DNA from: Eremophila alpestris peregrina
Taxonomy: Eukaryota > Chordata > Aves > Passeriformes > Alaudidae
Direction of reading: 5' to 3'
Length of the DNA stretch: 64,000 nt
Assembly: GCA_009792885.1 (NCBI GenBank)
Contig: WMCF01000177.1
Span: 609,852-673,851, forward strand
Within the stretch, counting starts at the first letter, position 1, and every line of letters begins with the position of its first letter. The notes beneath the pieces are model-generated. The model had not been told where the DNA came from. It saw nothing but the letters and a program-made list of their open reading frames with translations, and ran no database searches. This document shows, piece after piece, positions 13,690-25,400 of the stretch. Made by a program: the position numbers and the translations under genes.

Positions 13690-14100
13690 ATTGGAACCCT
13701 GGAAGCTGAAAAGTTTGGGTTTTCCATGTTAAAAGGTGCTGAGCCTCAAGCAAGCACCACATTCGATCTGAGCCCTTGGGACAGGCTTCCAACATGGAGT
13801 GAGAGCACTGAGATTGTGGGTGTGGGGTTTGTACAAGGGTGTGATCTCATGGGGGAAAAACACAGATTTAACATTTTAGTGTACAGTAATGTGTGTGAGC
13901 CAAGGTGGAGGACTTCAGGCATTGGCTGAATCCTTCTTTTCACCTTCTTCTTCATGGGTCTGGACAGTTTTTGTGATTGGTTAGAAAAGTCCCCAATGCA
14001 GAGCACAAGTAGTTAGTTATTGGGTTTAAAGTAAAAATAATTTTGGTGGCATTTCATAATTGGGTGATTTGTCCTTGAAAAGACATGGTAGGGGTAGAGA
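13690..14100 (+). mobile_element. LTR-like dispersed repeat, copy 1
   Basis: This segment is the reverse complement of 61350-61768, with long identical runs such as 'agattgtgggtgtggggttt' and 'gtgtgagccaaggtggagga'. Homology continues more weakly past 14001 through 'attgggt' and 'ggcatttcat' to about 14.1 kb. It starts only 80 bp after the Ig2 exon. The other copy extends into a region that, on the - strand, has several AATAAA-type signals, so I infer a solo LTR of an old endogenous retroelement; the family is not identified. It does not encode a usable protein. Confidence 0.55.
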
Positions 14101-14193
14101 AGGCTCTCCATTTTAGTCTAACAAGAAATCAGTCTTTTGTGCATTCAGTTCCTGGCTAAAAGTGAGGCTGAAAGGAAGCCTAAACCCCAGCAA

Positions 14194-14497
14194 CAGGCTG
14201 CCTTCCCATAGTTAATGGTTCAACTTTTAACACATTTTGGGGGAAAATTGTTTAAAGTAATACACTTCCATTGGGATGTGATACAGAGGGGGAACCAATT
14301 GTTTGAGTATATCTTACAATATAGATATACTTATACATTTTTTCAGGTTGAATCCCATGTTTCAAACCCTTCCTAAAGAAATTGGTGCTTAGTCTGTTGC
14401 TCTTGGGATGTTTAAGCTGAGGTGTTTTTAATTCTGTCCATATTCAAGAAGTTCTGACCACCTAAACACTGGGACCTTTGGGGAAGTCTCCAACTCA
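14194..14497. repeat. Tandem duplication, left copy
   Basis: Starts 'caggctgccttcccata' and includes 'ttgaatcccatgtttcaaac', 'aaagaaattggtgcttagtc' and 'aagctgaggtgtttttaatt'. The same ordered words recur at 14558-14880. The left copy has an extra AT-rich stretch near 14.31-14.34 kb. Confidence 0.85.
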
Positions 14498-14557
14498 GGT
14501 CTTTGTCTGCAGGCCCTGACCTCTTCACAGTGGTTGGGAACAGGCTGGAGGCACTCA

Positions 14558-14880
14558 CAGGCTGCCTTTCCATATTTAATAGTTCAGCTTTTAAGGCATT
14601 TTGGGGAGAGACTTCTTTAAAAAAACACCCCAGTAATGTACTTTCATTGTGACATGATACAAAGAGGGAATTGGCTGTTTCTGTGAGTGTAAAAGTTTAG
14701 GGATTTCTCAGTTTCTTGGGTTGAATCCCATGTTTCAAACCCTGTGGAAGCTTCCCAAAGAAATTGGTGCTTAGTCCATTGCTCTTGGGATGCTTAAGCT
14801 GAGGTGTTTTTAATTGTCCCAATATTCTGGAAATTCTGATTGTCTGAGCAATGGGACCTTTTGGAAAGTGTCCAACCCCC
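14558..14880. repeat. Tandem duplication, right copy
   Basis: Second copy of the segment at 14194-14497, in the same orientation, offset about 364-373 bp and separated by about 60 bp of unrelated sequence. The two copies have several substitutions and small indels, so the duplication is not very recent. Confidence 0.85.
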
Positions 14881-17566
14881 AGTGGGGGTGACATTTTATT
14901 TTGGAAGGTTCAGCTCTGCCTGTTGTGCTGAAATGTTGAGATATTTTTGTTAGAACAGAAGTCCAGTTCTGATGTAAACTGTTGGCACACTCAGTGTGTT
15001 CTGTTCCCAGTGGCACCACCAGCTGTTCCAATACAAAGGTTTGAAAAGGCACCAAAAATAGGACAGGAATGTGGGCCCTGTTTTCTCAAACTAGAGAAAT
15101 ACGGGCTGTGTTTCACAGGAGGTTCCCTAATTATTCCCAGAGCTGTCTCTTCTGGATTTGTCTCCATGTTGGAATTCTCATTCAGTTGTTACTCTTGGGG
15201 AGCTGCTGGAGGGAATTGCTGAGTTTCCATCTCAGGAGGCTCTCAGGGTTATGCTGGACAGTGTTGTGGTGGGCCTGACCTGGTGTGGGCACCTTCAGGG
15301 GTCCCTTTCAAGGAAGAGTTTTATTTCTTGTGTCTGTGGCCCTTCTCTACTTAAAATACTCAATATTCTGTAAAATAGCCCAATTTTTACAGTTATAGCT
15401 CTCTTTTGAAATTGGGGTGTTGGCAATGAATCATGCTCAAAGTAGGACTGTTTCCTTCAGGTCTTCAGCCTCTCCAAAGCTTGTCTCCAACTAAGGATAC
15501 AGGGTTTGAGGAAAAGCACTTTTGGACAAGATGCTTGATTGAATTCCTGTAGTTTGGATTGCCTTCATTTTTCTGCAGCTCTTCAAATGCTGAGGATTTT
15601 GCTGATTTTTTTGGAAAATGAAGATTTCTTGAAAACTTCCATATTACACTGATATTTTGAAGTCTTTTGGCTCCAGCTGTAGTTTCTTGCTTTTGTAATG
15701 CTTTGCTGAAAGTGATGAAGTGCTATGTTAGGGAATTCAAGTGATGCTGTTTCTTTGCTCCATCATGAATCCAAAAGTATCGATTGTGAAGTTTGGTAAA
15801 ATCCCTCCCAGCAGGCTTTTTTTTAGAAAGTGGGATTAAGCTGTAGAAGGGAAAGCTCCCTTAGTCTTGAGCAGCCCTGTAATTGATTGTTTGGCCTGAG
15901 AAGCATTTGAAAGAAGGATTTGAATTAATCTGTTCTTTATTCAGTTTATTCCCCTTTTAAATGGTTATCTGATGTGTGGCTGACAGTGAACCCACCACTG
16001 CTTCCCAGGCTTTGAAACACGCCCAGCACACTCCTGCATCCCAGGGATTTGCATCTGCAGACAATGTTCTGCTGCCTAAACATTCTGCTTTGTCTGGTAC
16101 CAGGCTGCCCCTGAGCAGGAAGATCCTTTCAGAGCTCTGCCACATCACCATGGGTGTTTTCAAACTGTGCAAGGGAAAAATGTCACTTAATTTTGGGATT
16201 CAGTTTCCATTTATCTGGGAGCTGAACTCCCTTCTGGAGGTTTGGAGCAGTCAGAGTTGTGTCTCCAGGGAATCATCCCTGCTCCTCTCTGTGTGAGGAT
16301 GGCTGCTGGAGATGTTGAATCCCTGCTTTGCGGCCTGGCTCCACGTGCTGCTCCAGCTCCCTGTCATTCTGTCATTCCCCAGGCAGAGCAGTTCCTGCCA
16401 GCAGTGTGGGCAGAGGGATGGGGCTGGCAGATCCAGGACTGCTCAGAGCTTGGCTGCCTCTGCCAACTCCCACACGGGATTTCCACCTGCTCTGCTTCCC
16501 CCAAGTGTCCTGGCACCTCCTCGTGTTGTGCCTTGGAGCTCGTGTGTGCCCTGAGCTCAGGGCTGTGAACACTCAGTATTATTTTTAGTGTTGTGAGCTG
16601 AACAACACCAAAACAACAACTTCCTGAAATCCCTGAGAGTATCACCTCGGGCCCAAGTGAGAGAGAAGCCAAATGTGTGTGATGAGACACAGACTGTGCT
16701 TCATTCAGGGAGCAGTAGAGTAGGTACAGAATACTCTGTCCCCATTTCAGGTGGCCAGGAATAGTTTGAGGCCATGTCCATTTGGGGAGCTTTGCTGCCA
16801 TAACACCTCCAAACAGCCCTCAGAGTGCTGGCAATGCAGCAATTAGTGCAGGGTGAGCACTAATTTGGGGTTAGTCAGCCCAAACTGCAGCTGCTCTGTA
16901 GAACTCATTTCCTCTGGGTACAGTGCTGGGCACAGACAGAGGTACACACTGCAGTGGGGACTGAATAAACATGCACTTGGCTTGTGCTGCTTCTTAAGGG
17001 TGGGAAGGAAAAGGGACAAACCCCTCTCCAGCTTAATCCCCTGCAAAACTACTTCAGGGGACTCCCTGTTTTCATAAGGATGGAAAGCCGTGGTGGGGCA
17101 TTTTTGTTTTGTGTAACTTCAGCATGCACATTCCTTGGTTGTTGTATTTTACTTGGGGTCAGCCACTGCTGCAATAATTTAATTTTCCAGCGTGTAAAAG
17201 CACTTCCTCAGGCAGCTCCCTGATGATACCCAAGGCTTGCTGGACAAACTCAAACCTGTTCCTTTCTTTCCTAAATCTCTGCTACCTGGTGGAATTTCCA
17301 GTTTCATGGCTGTAGTTTTCAGCTGGAATAGTTTCCCAGGGAGTTGGGAATCCCAAAAGTGCGGGAATCACTTTGCGTGTCTGGAGGAAATAGCGACAAG
17401 GCTGGGAGAGGCTGTGGGCTGAGGTGGGGGTGGAATCCTCCCGAGGGGCGGGAAAGGAATGAGAGGTTCCATGTGTGATTTTCTTTGGCTGGTTGGGTTT
17501 TGGTGGTTTTTAACATGACCCTGTGTGGCTGTGCCCGCGGTTCCAGCTGTCGGTGTCTGTCCGCAG

Positions 17567-17720
17567 ATGCAGAGGAGCCGCCGGCGCTGGCGCTGCTGAG
17601 GCCGCCCTCGTCGCTGACGCGGCTGGCGGGGCAGAGCGCGCTGTTCCCCTGCGTGCCCGAGGGAGCGCCTCCTCCCCTCGTCAGGTGGACACGGAACGAC
17701 CAGGAGCTCCCCACAGACGG
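17567..17720 (+). CDS. NEO1: NEO1 exon 4 (Ig3 domain, first half)
   Basis: This 154-bp exon (phase 1 in, phase 2 out) lies between 'ctgtccgcag' and the strong donor CGG|GTGAGT. It translates as (D)AEEPPALALLRPPSSLTR and then LAGQSALFPCVPEGAPPP, ending RWTRNDQELPTDG. The first Ig Cys is at 17650-17652 and the core Trp at 17686-17688. The order of features (polar start, LxxPSxLxRxxGQ, PCV.xGxPxPxxxW) is that of neogenin Ig3. Like exon 3 it is much richer in G+C and CpG than the introns. The neogenin core GQ...PCV...W is kept while many surface positions look changed to Ala, Pro, Leu or Arg. The second half of the domain is 7.7 kb downstream in exon 5. Confidence 0.93.
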
Positions 17721-20700
17721 GTGAGTAGTGCCTGGCAGCCCTGGCTTGCTGTAATGGCAGCAATCCAGCCGGAGGCAGGGTCTGGGATCAGTGCACGCCT
17801 TCCTTTGGGCCTGAAACCTGGAGAGCCGAAGCTGATCCCGAATGCTGGAGGGCCTCAATGTGCACTGTTGGGATAAGGGAGGCAATTCAGGAGACTCTAG
17901 AACAGTCTCAGGGTATTCTTTGCAGCCATTTAAAGCCAGGAAATCTTGTCTGAAGCATTATTAAGAATAGATTACTTCTAGGCTGCTGGCACTGGAGTAG
18001 AAGCAGCAATTAAGGCAATAAGGACACTGCAGGAAAAGGAGGATGATGTGGGGTGTTCTGCATGTTAAGCCTTGCATTCATTCTTTCTGCAGTGGAAATG
18101 TCCACTCTCTGTCAGAATGTCCCACAGGAATTGAAGAATAAGTGTTTAAAGCAAAATGACACATTTTCTCATTAAAACAGAATATTAAAACAGTAGGCAT
18201 GATGGCAAAACATCAGCGAGCTTTCGGAGATGTATTGAGTGAAAACTTTCACATTGTCATTGCTGGCGTAGTCAGTTAGAATAATGTGGTAGGAAATCTT
18301 TATACAAAAAGCAGAACAAGTCTTGCCAAACCCATTTTTTGTCAATGTAATGAACGTACTTCCTAGAACCAGCACTGCAAACAGATATTTGAATGTTTTC
18401 CATGTCCCTCAAAGTCAGCAGTGAGATTAATGGGGAGCCAAGTTAATCGTGGAACAAGGAGAGGTAAATCGTGGTGTGGCTGACACAGAAAGCAGCCAGA
18501 ACAATGCTCAAGTCTCTGCAGCACCAGGGATATAATATATCTCTTTTTTGGCAACTCTTAAATTAAAAGAATCCAGGGGCTGGTAATTTGAACTGTCTTT
18601 GATGGGAGGCTGCTGTGGGAAATGACAAACAGCCCCTGAGAGATGGTGCTGTGTCAGTGTGAAGGCACATGATTTAAATTCAGGGGGTTTTATAAATGTA
18701 AGAGCTCAGTCCCCTACGAAAGCTGGTACAGACTCATTAGAGCAGCACAATCCAGTGGGATGAAATGGCAGAATAAATGTGCCTGCTAAGATCTGAATTT
18801 GTTTTTCTGGTATGTAAAGTGATGTCATGTCACATCTTTGGGAAGTTCTGCTGCCCCATCCTTGGCACACTGAGGGCATAGGGAGGTTAAAGCTCTCCTT
18901 TTATTTTCTTGATTTCTGAGACACAAAGCCCAGATTTTCCCACCACTGAACACAGTGATGTTGATTCCCTTTGGAATTTGCTTCCCTCATTCCATGAGGT
19001 TACCATGATCACTTCTTAGGGCTTCACAGACTTCTTTTTCTCATAATTCAGAGTGAGAAGTTCTGGAGGGCTGGAGCATAACATTAGTAAATATACTTGA
19101 TCTTCAAATGTACACATTTTGAACCAAGTCTAACCTGATTTTTCAGAGTATTTAACATTAGTTTTTAGTGTTTTGGACCTTTGTTACAAGAACAGGTTCC
19201 AGTTGACTTTTTTCTTCTTGCAACACTTAGCTCTTTTCTTAAAGTGAAATGTGTGCTCATTGTAGGCTTGAGTTGGAAGGTGGGTAAAGATAGAAATTTG
19301 ATTTTTTTTTTTTTTCCCCTCTGTGGGGTAAACTTTTTTCATTGTTCCTTCAAGTGATCAAACTGAGCCAAGGCTGCCAAGTCTGCTGCTTGTGACTGTG
19401 GCTGAACAGGGCAGAGATTCAAAGAGCAGAGAACAGAAGCCTCTTAAACTCCATTTACCCTCCAGCTATTGTGTTATTGGTGTGAATAGAATAACTGGAA
19501 AATCTCCAGAAATTAAGATTCTTTGTTGGAGAAAAGCCTGCAGTTACTGTTGCTAAATAGCTACCTTAGCTTGTTATGCATGGTCTGTTAATGTAATTAC
19601 AAATTAAATCACATTTAATTTGTATTAAAATCCCCTTTTGATATAAAAGTACCACTTTCTTAGCGTGGCTTTTCTTTATCCCAAGAAAAAACTGATTCTT
19701 TTCATCTGGGCAGGTTTTAATATCCCTTCTGCCTGGAAAAAGCTCTGAAATCCCAAGTTTGTTATGCACACCCCCACCCCAAACATGAACAAACATATAT
19801 GTAAGTATAGCCATATATATTGAGACATTTCTGTGTCTGGGCTTAGGAAACAAATCTCACCATGGGCAGGTTATCCCTCATTTTAACCCCTTGTTAAAAG
19901 GTTTTGCACAAAACCTTATTTTTACTTTTGTCTGTGGTAATTAATACCAAAAGATTTTTTGCCTTTTAAGTTGTATTCCTACAGAGAGTATGGATAGGAG
20001 CCTGTATTTCTAGGAAAATAGAATAATTGTAAGGATAGGGGGTGTTGGGGTTTTGGTATTACATATTTGTTATAAGATCTGGAGAAAAGGGAGGGCAATT
20101 AAACTTGATGGATTATTTGTTGAAGACTGCAATAAGATTTATGTTAATGGATAAATATGAGTAAACTTGAGTGATGGCAGCCTTGGCAGTTGTTTAGACA
20201 GCCTGTAATGCAATATATTGTGGAATTAGTTGCTGTGATAAAATATTTTCCAAATTAATTAGAGTGTGAGAGAAGGAAGCTTTGAGTGTTGGGTGAGAAA
20301 GGGAAGTTAACTCAGTGCTCCAAGTTTCCGTTGGAACAAGGCTCTTAGAACTCCAAGGAATCCTTCTGAACACACCAACTTGAAGATTTTTAAAGAAATC
20401 TGATGGAGAGATTGCTGATTTCTTGGTTCTTCATAAAGAATGCCACTAAAGAAGCTTTCCCTTGAATTGGTTCCCTGGTCCAGCTTGTCATCTTCATCTT
20501 TTACAGCTTTCCCAAAACTCCACTGTCTGTAAAGAAAGGAAAAGACTAAACCCTGCTCTAGGCTGAGATGTGGCTCCAATGTAGGGCTCCATAATCCAAA
20601 GAAAGGCTCCAGCCTGGTGTGTGATCCATGCTGGAAGGTGGTTGTTTTTTACCACTGGCACAGGGACAGACATCATCCATGGGCTCAGCACTGGGATATC

Positions 20701-23700
20701 CCCCAGCTTTTCCAGCTGGATTGGCTCCATGGACTCAGTATCTCTGCCAGGAATGTGGAGAATGCTGGGGGGAATGGTGGGAAGCAGGGCAGGCACTGAA
20801 GTATGAAGTTATTGAAATAAATCTTAGGCCCTTTATGGAAAACTTCCTAAAGTAAAACCTCCTGTAGTGTCAACATTGCTTGGTACTAAAGGTTAGAATG
20901 GAGGTGTCATGTCCAGGTTTGGAGCCTTTCTTACCTAGTGAATGGTTTTTAGTTCAGTCTCTGCTCTGGCTGAGGATCCTGCTGGCTGAAGGGTCTGTTC
21001 TTCAGCACATGCAGGAGTCACTTTGTGCTTCTGACAGTTCCTAACTTGGAAAGGGAAGTTCCAGGTGGCTGCCCAGGTAGATTTGGCCCCAGAGCTTGGG
21101 ACACAGGCACGGAGAAATGTCTGGAAGATGATCTGCTCTGAGAACTTCGCAGTGTGTGGATCAGTAGGTGCTCCAACAGCACATCTTGTGTATCTCCATT
21201 TATATTGGGACATATCTGTGGGAGAAGGAACAAATGCAGGTGCCACAGGTTCTGAGAAAACTGCAGTAGATGAGCTGGTTCATTGAAACTGCACCACTGA
21301 AAAGACTTGAACAAGAACATTTTAATGTCAGTAAAGCCGAGCAAGCTCTGCAGCAGGTTTGCACTGTTCAGTTTAGCACAATTTCACATCATTGAAACAC
21401 TCCTGCAGAAACATGGTTGTACAGGGAATAAATACTTGTCTGCAGTGAGGGGATGACAGCTGAGGGCACCTGAGCCATGTTCACTTCTGCTTCACAAAGT
21501 CAGGGATTGTGTGATCACATCCACATCCCTAATGCAGGGTTTCCCCACTAATGTGTGATATTCCCATTACTGCACACTCCTGTTTGCTGGGTTCTGAGTG
21601 ATTGGTACCAAGTGAATTACACTTGCCCAGCTCAGGAAAGGTTAAGCATAGCAGAGTAATTATGGAGATTCTTCTGGTAGTAGATCCCACAAAATAATCT
21701 AATTTACTGTCTAATTTTATCTGCTGTACTTACTGAGACAGCAAATAGATTATAAGATGTTTGGGGAATAGTAATTTAAAAGAGGGAAGAAAAGCCCAAA
21801 CCTCAGGGTATAACTGACAGTTTGACTACAGTAAATTAATAAAGGCTGAGTATATTTTGTGATAATGAAACACAAAGAGCCTGTGAGTGAGGCATCCGGA
21901 GTAGCTCAGTAATTGTATGTTATGGGGTGCAAGTGAGGGCTGTATGGAATGCATATAAAAGGCTGGAATTTGATTTTCCTCTTCCCTGACATCTGAGTGA
22001 TCAATCTTTGTTGTTTTTAGTGACACTTCAGATTATGTTATCACTTTTATATTAAGCTGATTCTTTGTCTCCAGTGTCTGAAATCCGATTGCTTCACTCT
22101 TTTGTGAAAGTGCTTCATTGTCCTTACAAAATTAAGATATTTTTCTTTATTACAAAAGCAGCTTTCCTTGAAGCCCAGGGTTTTTCCACAGCTGATTCAT
22201 ACAGAGGGAATCACCAAGGAGCCTGGCAGATTAATTGTTTTCTTCCATTAAACTTGCACTGAATCACCTTTTGGGAAATTGAACTCAACTCTGGGTTTTC
22301 TGGAGGAAAATAATCAAAGGGAATATAAACATGGCACATGTTGAGATGGCTGAACAGGAGAATTCCCATAAATATTCCAATGTTACAAGTAGTTTGTGAG
22401 ATCCCTTAGGACAAACTAAAGTTACAAGGAGGAACAGTTTTTAATAGTTTTAGTAACATCTTAACTGCTGTCAGTGACTTTTCCAGAGGCTGGCAGTGGG
22501 AAAGGAGCATCCTAAGGCATGTGTTGCTTTTAGAGGGTGACAGTGGATATCCTGGAAAAGGCATTAATGTCCTCAAAATGTCAGGGACGTGCTGCTGGCC
22601 TTTGATCACCCCTTCAGGATGTGACAGTCCTGGTTCTTGGGGCACAGCTCCTTCCCTGCTCCGTGTCCTGCTGTCCCTGGCAGATCCAGCTCCCTGCTTT
22701 CATCCCAGCCCTCTGCACATTCCCTGCTGCAAGAACAAAAACTCAGAGCAGCTCTTTTACATAATAAAAGGAGGTAGGAAATGTCATGGATGGATGTGTC
22801 AAGGTCCAGGCTTGTCTTACTCTGGTGTTTTTCTCTAGGCCTGGTTTTAGAGCGTGTCTGACTGTGCCATTCCCACACAAGCCTGGGATTTTTCCCCCAG
22901 CATTTGGGAAGCTCTTAAAACAATTTTTCAAACTCATGCCTTAACTCAAATTCCCTGCACTTCTTCCAAGCCAGCCTTTCTGCAGTCCTGGTGTTTCTCA
23001 TAGGAACTATATCCTTACAGAGCACCTGGATAGGGACATCTGTTTGGATGCTTTTAACACTTAATGCCAGTTATGGTTCTGCTTGCTCTGCTTTTAAATG
23101 TATTAACCAGAAATTTGATCAGCAGTTACAGTAGGATCATAAATCAATATTTATCTGATAAATAACAGTGAGATGAGGCATAAGTCTATGTCTCAACAGT
23201 TTACCTGTCCAAGCAGGTCAGGATTGGTCCTACTGATGTAATTCTAGGAAATATTTAAAGGTAGAAAGCACCAAGGTTGATTTTTGTCTGTTGGCCACTC
23301 CAGAGACCACAAAAGGCAATTGTTGTTGTTCATATATTGACAGAATTCAATCCCTTCCTGCCCACAAGCCACAGTTTGAGAGTGCCAGGCAGGAAACTAC
23401 CAGGTTCCCTTCCCTTTCCCCCAGACTCTTCCTTTTCCAGCTGCAAATAAGCATGGCTCTGGGTCAGCATCCAGGCACAACTTGTTGTCCTGGCTTAGGG
23501 TTCTTGGCATCTTATTGGAAAGTTTATTTGGTATTTTATGTGGAAACTTGGAGTGTTGAAGGAACTTGGAAAAGTCGTGTACAAATTTATTTCAGGTGAA
23601 GGGCAGTGATGGCTGCAGTGGGAGGAGGCTGAGGGTGCTGCACTGAGCAGGAAGTGCCACCTTTGTCTGCCCCATTCAGCAGCAAAAGCAGAGAGATTGT

Positions 23701-24242
23701 AAGGGCTGGGTTAGAAACCCTTCCCTGCCCTTTGCAAGTCAGGGGGAGAGTTCTGCACAGACCCTTTATCACCTGATGAATCTGTGTTTTGAATTTCTTT
23801 TAACCTGTATCTTATTCTGAAGTATTTAATCTCTCAGGGCTGGCTTACCTTTTCACAGAAATTCAGTTCCTGTACATTGTATAATGTGCATTCCTCTCCT
23901 TCTGTTGCAAAGGCACAGTCCCTCCTGTTGTACTTCCCTCAGCTTTCCAAGCAGTCAGTCATTCCAGCTGGAACTGCAAAATGCCTTTTTTTTAATTATG
24001 TGATTACAATACCTCATTTTTCTTCAGTTCTGGCTGCTCTTGACTAAATACCTTGGATCACATTTAATTAAGAACAAGTGAAGCTGCAAGTGCAGAAAGA
24101 TGAGCTGCTATTGTGGAATTGATAGGGTTGAACTTAATTTTCAGTGTGGGATGTGATGGAGTAATTATAACTCCTCTGTGTCTCACACTGGGGTGGTGTC
24201 CCTGGAATGACCATGTCCCTGTGTGTGTCCCTGTGTGTGCAG

Positions 24243-24306
24243 GTCTGGGTGCTTCCAGCTGCTGGCCAGGGGTGTCCTGCAGGTCTGGGACATGGCTGAG
24301 GCTGTG
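24243..24306 (+). pseudogene. Degenerate copy of the start of NEO1 exon 5
   Basis: Read in the same phase as exon 5, this stretch gives SGCFQLLARGVLQVWDMAEA, against SGRFQLLPGGVLQIQDVTEA in the real exon. By eye about 45 of 64 bases match without gaps. It is preceded by an AG acceptor nearly identical to that of exon 5. It stops before the part encoding the second Ig Cys and runs into the next repeat unit, so it cannot supply a complete Ig half-domain. No stop codon interrupts it before the gap. Whether it is ever spliced into mRNA cannot be told from the sequence. Confidence 0.75.
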
Positions 24307-24352
24307 TCCCTGTGTGTGCAGATCCAGCCAGGGGTGTCCTGCAGGTCTGGGA

Positions 24353-25322
24353 NNNNNNNNNNNNNNNNNNNNNNNNNNNNNNNNNNNNNNNNNNNNNNNN
24401 NNNNNNNNNNNNNNNNNNNNNNNNNNNNNNNNNNNNNNNNNNNNNNNNNNNNNNNNNNNNNNNNNNNNNNNNNNNNNNNNNNNNNNNNNNNNNNNNNNNN
24501 NNNNNNNNNNNNNNNNNNNNNNNNNNNNNNNNNNNNNNNNNNNNNNNNNNNNNNNNNNNNNNNNNNNNNNNNNNNNNNNNNNNNNNNNNNNNNNNNNNNN
24601 NNNNNNNNNNNNNNNNNNNNNNNNNNNNNNNNNNNNNNNNNNNNNNNNNNNNNNNNNNNNNNNNNNNNNNNNNNNNNNNNNNNNNNNNNNNNNNNNNNNN
24701 NNNNNNNNNNNNNNNNNNNNNNNNNNNNNNNNNNNNNNNNNNNNNNNNNNNNNNNNNNNNNNNNNNNNNNNNNNNNNNNNNNNNNNNNNNNNNNNNNNNN
24801 NNNNNNNNNNNNNNNNNNNNNNNNNNNNNNNNNNNNNNNNNNNNNNNNNNNNNNNNNNNNNNNNNNNNNNNNNNNNNNNNNNNNNNNNNNNNNNNNNNNN
24901 NNNNNNNNNNNNNNNNNNNNNNNNNNNNNNNNNNNNNNNNNNNNNNNNNNNNNNNNNNNNNNNNNNNNNNNNNNNNNNNNNNNNNNNNNNNNNNNNNNNN
25001 NNNNNNNNNNNNNNNNNNNNNNNNNNNNNNNNNNNNNNNNNNNNNNNNNNNNNNNNNNNNNNNNNNNNNNNNNNNNNNNNNNNNNNNNNNNNNNNNNNNN
25101 NNNNNNNNNNNNNNNNNNNNNNNNNNNNNNNNNNNNNNNNNNNNNNNNNNNNNNNNNNNNNNNNNNNNNNNNNNNNNNNNNNNNNNNNNNNNNNNNNNNN
25201 NNNNNNNNNNNNNNNNNNNNNNNNNNNNNNNNNNNNNNNNNNNNNNNNNNNNNNNNNNNNNNNNNNNNNNNNNNNNNNNNNNNNNNNNNNNNNNNNNNNN
25301 NNNNNNNNNNNNNNNNNNNNNN
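24353..25322. other. Assembly gap (970 N)
   Basis: A run of N lies inside the tandem array next to exon 5. Repeats of this kind commonly break short-read assemblies. The true length and content are unknown, and the open frames that span it are artefacts. Confidence 0.99.
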
Positions 25323-25371
25323 TGTGTGCAGGGGTGTCCCAGGCCATGCTCACAGACTGACCCTGTCCCTG

Positions 25372-25400
25372 TGTGTGTCCCTGTGTGTCCCTGTGTGCAG
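25372..25400 (+). promoter_or_regulatory. Exon 5 splice acceptor with TG-repeat tract
   Basis: The bases before exon 5 are repeated 'tccctgtgtg' ending in 'tgtgcag'. The usual pyrimidine tract is replaced by alternating T and G with CCC blocks. Two near copies of this acceptor lie upstream at 24242 and 24321. TG-rich tracts are known binding sites for splicing factors such as CELF proteins and TDP-43, so regulated or leaky use of exon 5 is possible; that is inference. Confidence 0.6.

Larger units (their letters stand above)
13611..17566 (+). other. NEO1 intron 3
   Basis: This 3,956-bp intron runs from GTACCC to the acceptor 'ctgtccgcag'. It holds an LTR-like repeat at its very start and a tandem duplication of about 300 bp. 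From about 14.9 to 17.5 kb I see only ordinary intronic sequence with short frames lacking family motifs. Confidence 0.9.
17721..25400 (+). other. NEO1 intron 4
   Basis: The intron is 7,680 bp as assembled, including 970 N. From 17.7 to 24.1 kb I see ordinary intron: short frames without motifs, a run of 14 T at 19302-19315, and no clear transposon. The last 1.2 kb is an irregular tandem array derived from the exon 5 border, described separately. Confidence 0.88.
24193..25400 (+). repeat. Irregular tandem array derived from the intron 4/exon 5 border
   Basis: The blocks 'tccctgtgtgtgcag' end at 24242 and 24321; shorter forms end at 25331 and, at the true exon 5 acceptor, at 25400. The intronic lead-in 'ggtgtccc.gg..atg' and the doubled 'ccctgtgtgtgtccctgtgtg' occur before the first copy and again before exon 5. 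Between the copies lie degenerate pieces of the start of exon 5. The spacings (79 bp, then 69 bp on the far side of the gap) show units of about 70-80 bp. The middle is unresolved because of the N gap, so the copy number is unknown. Confidence 0.8.

Noticed and set aside
19302..19315. Run of 14 T as a retroposon tail on the - strand
   Set aside because: No element could be recognised next to it.
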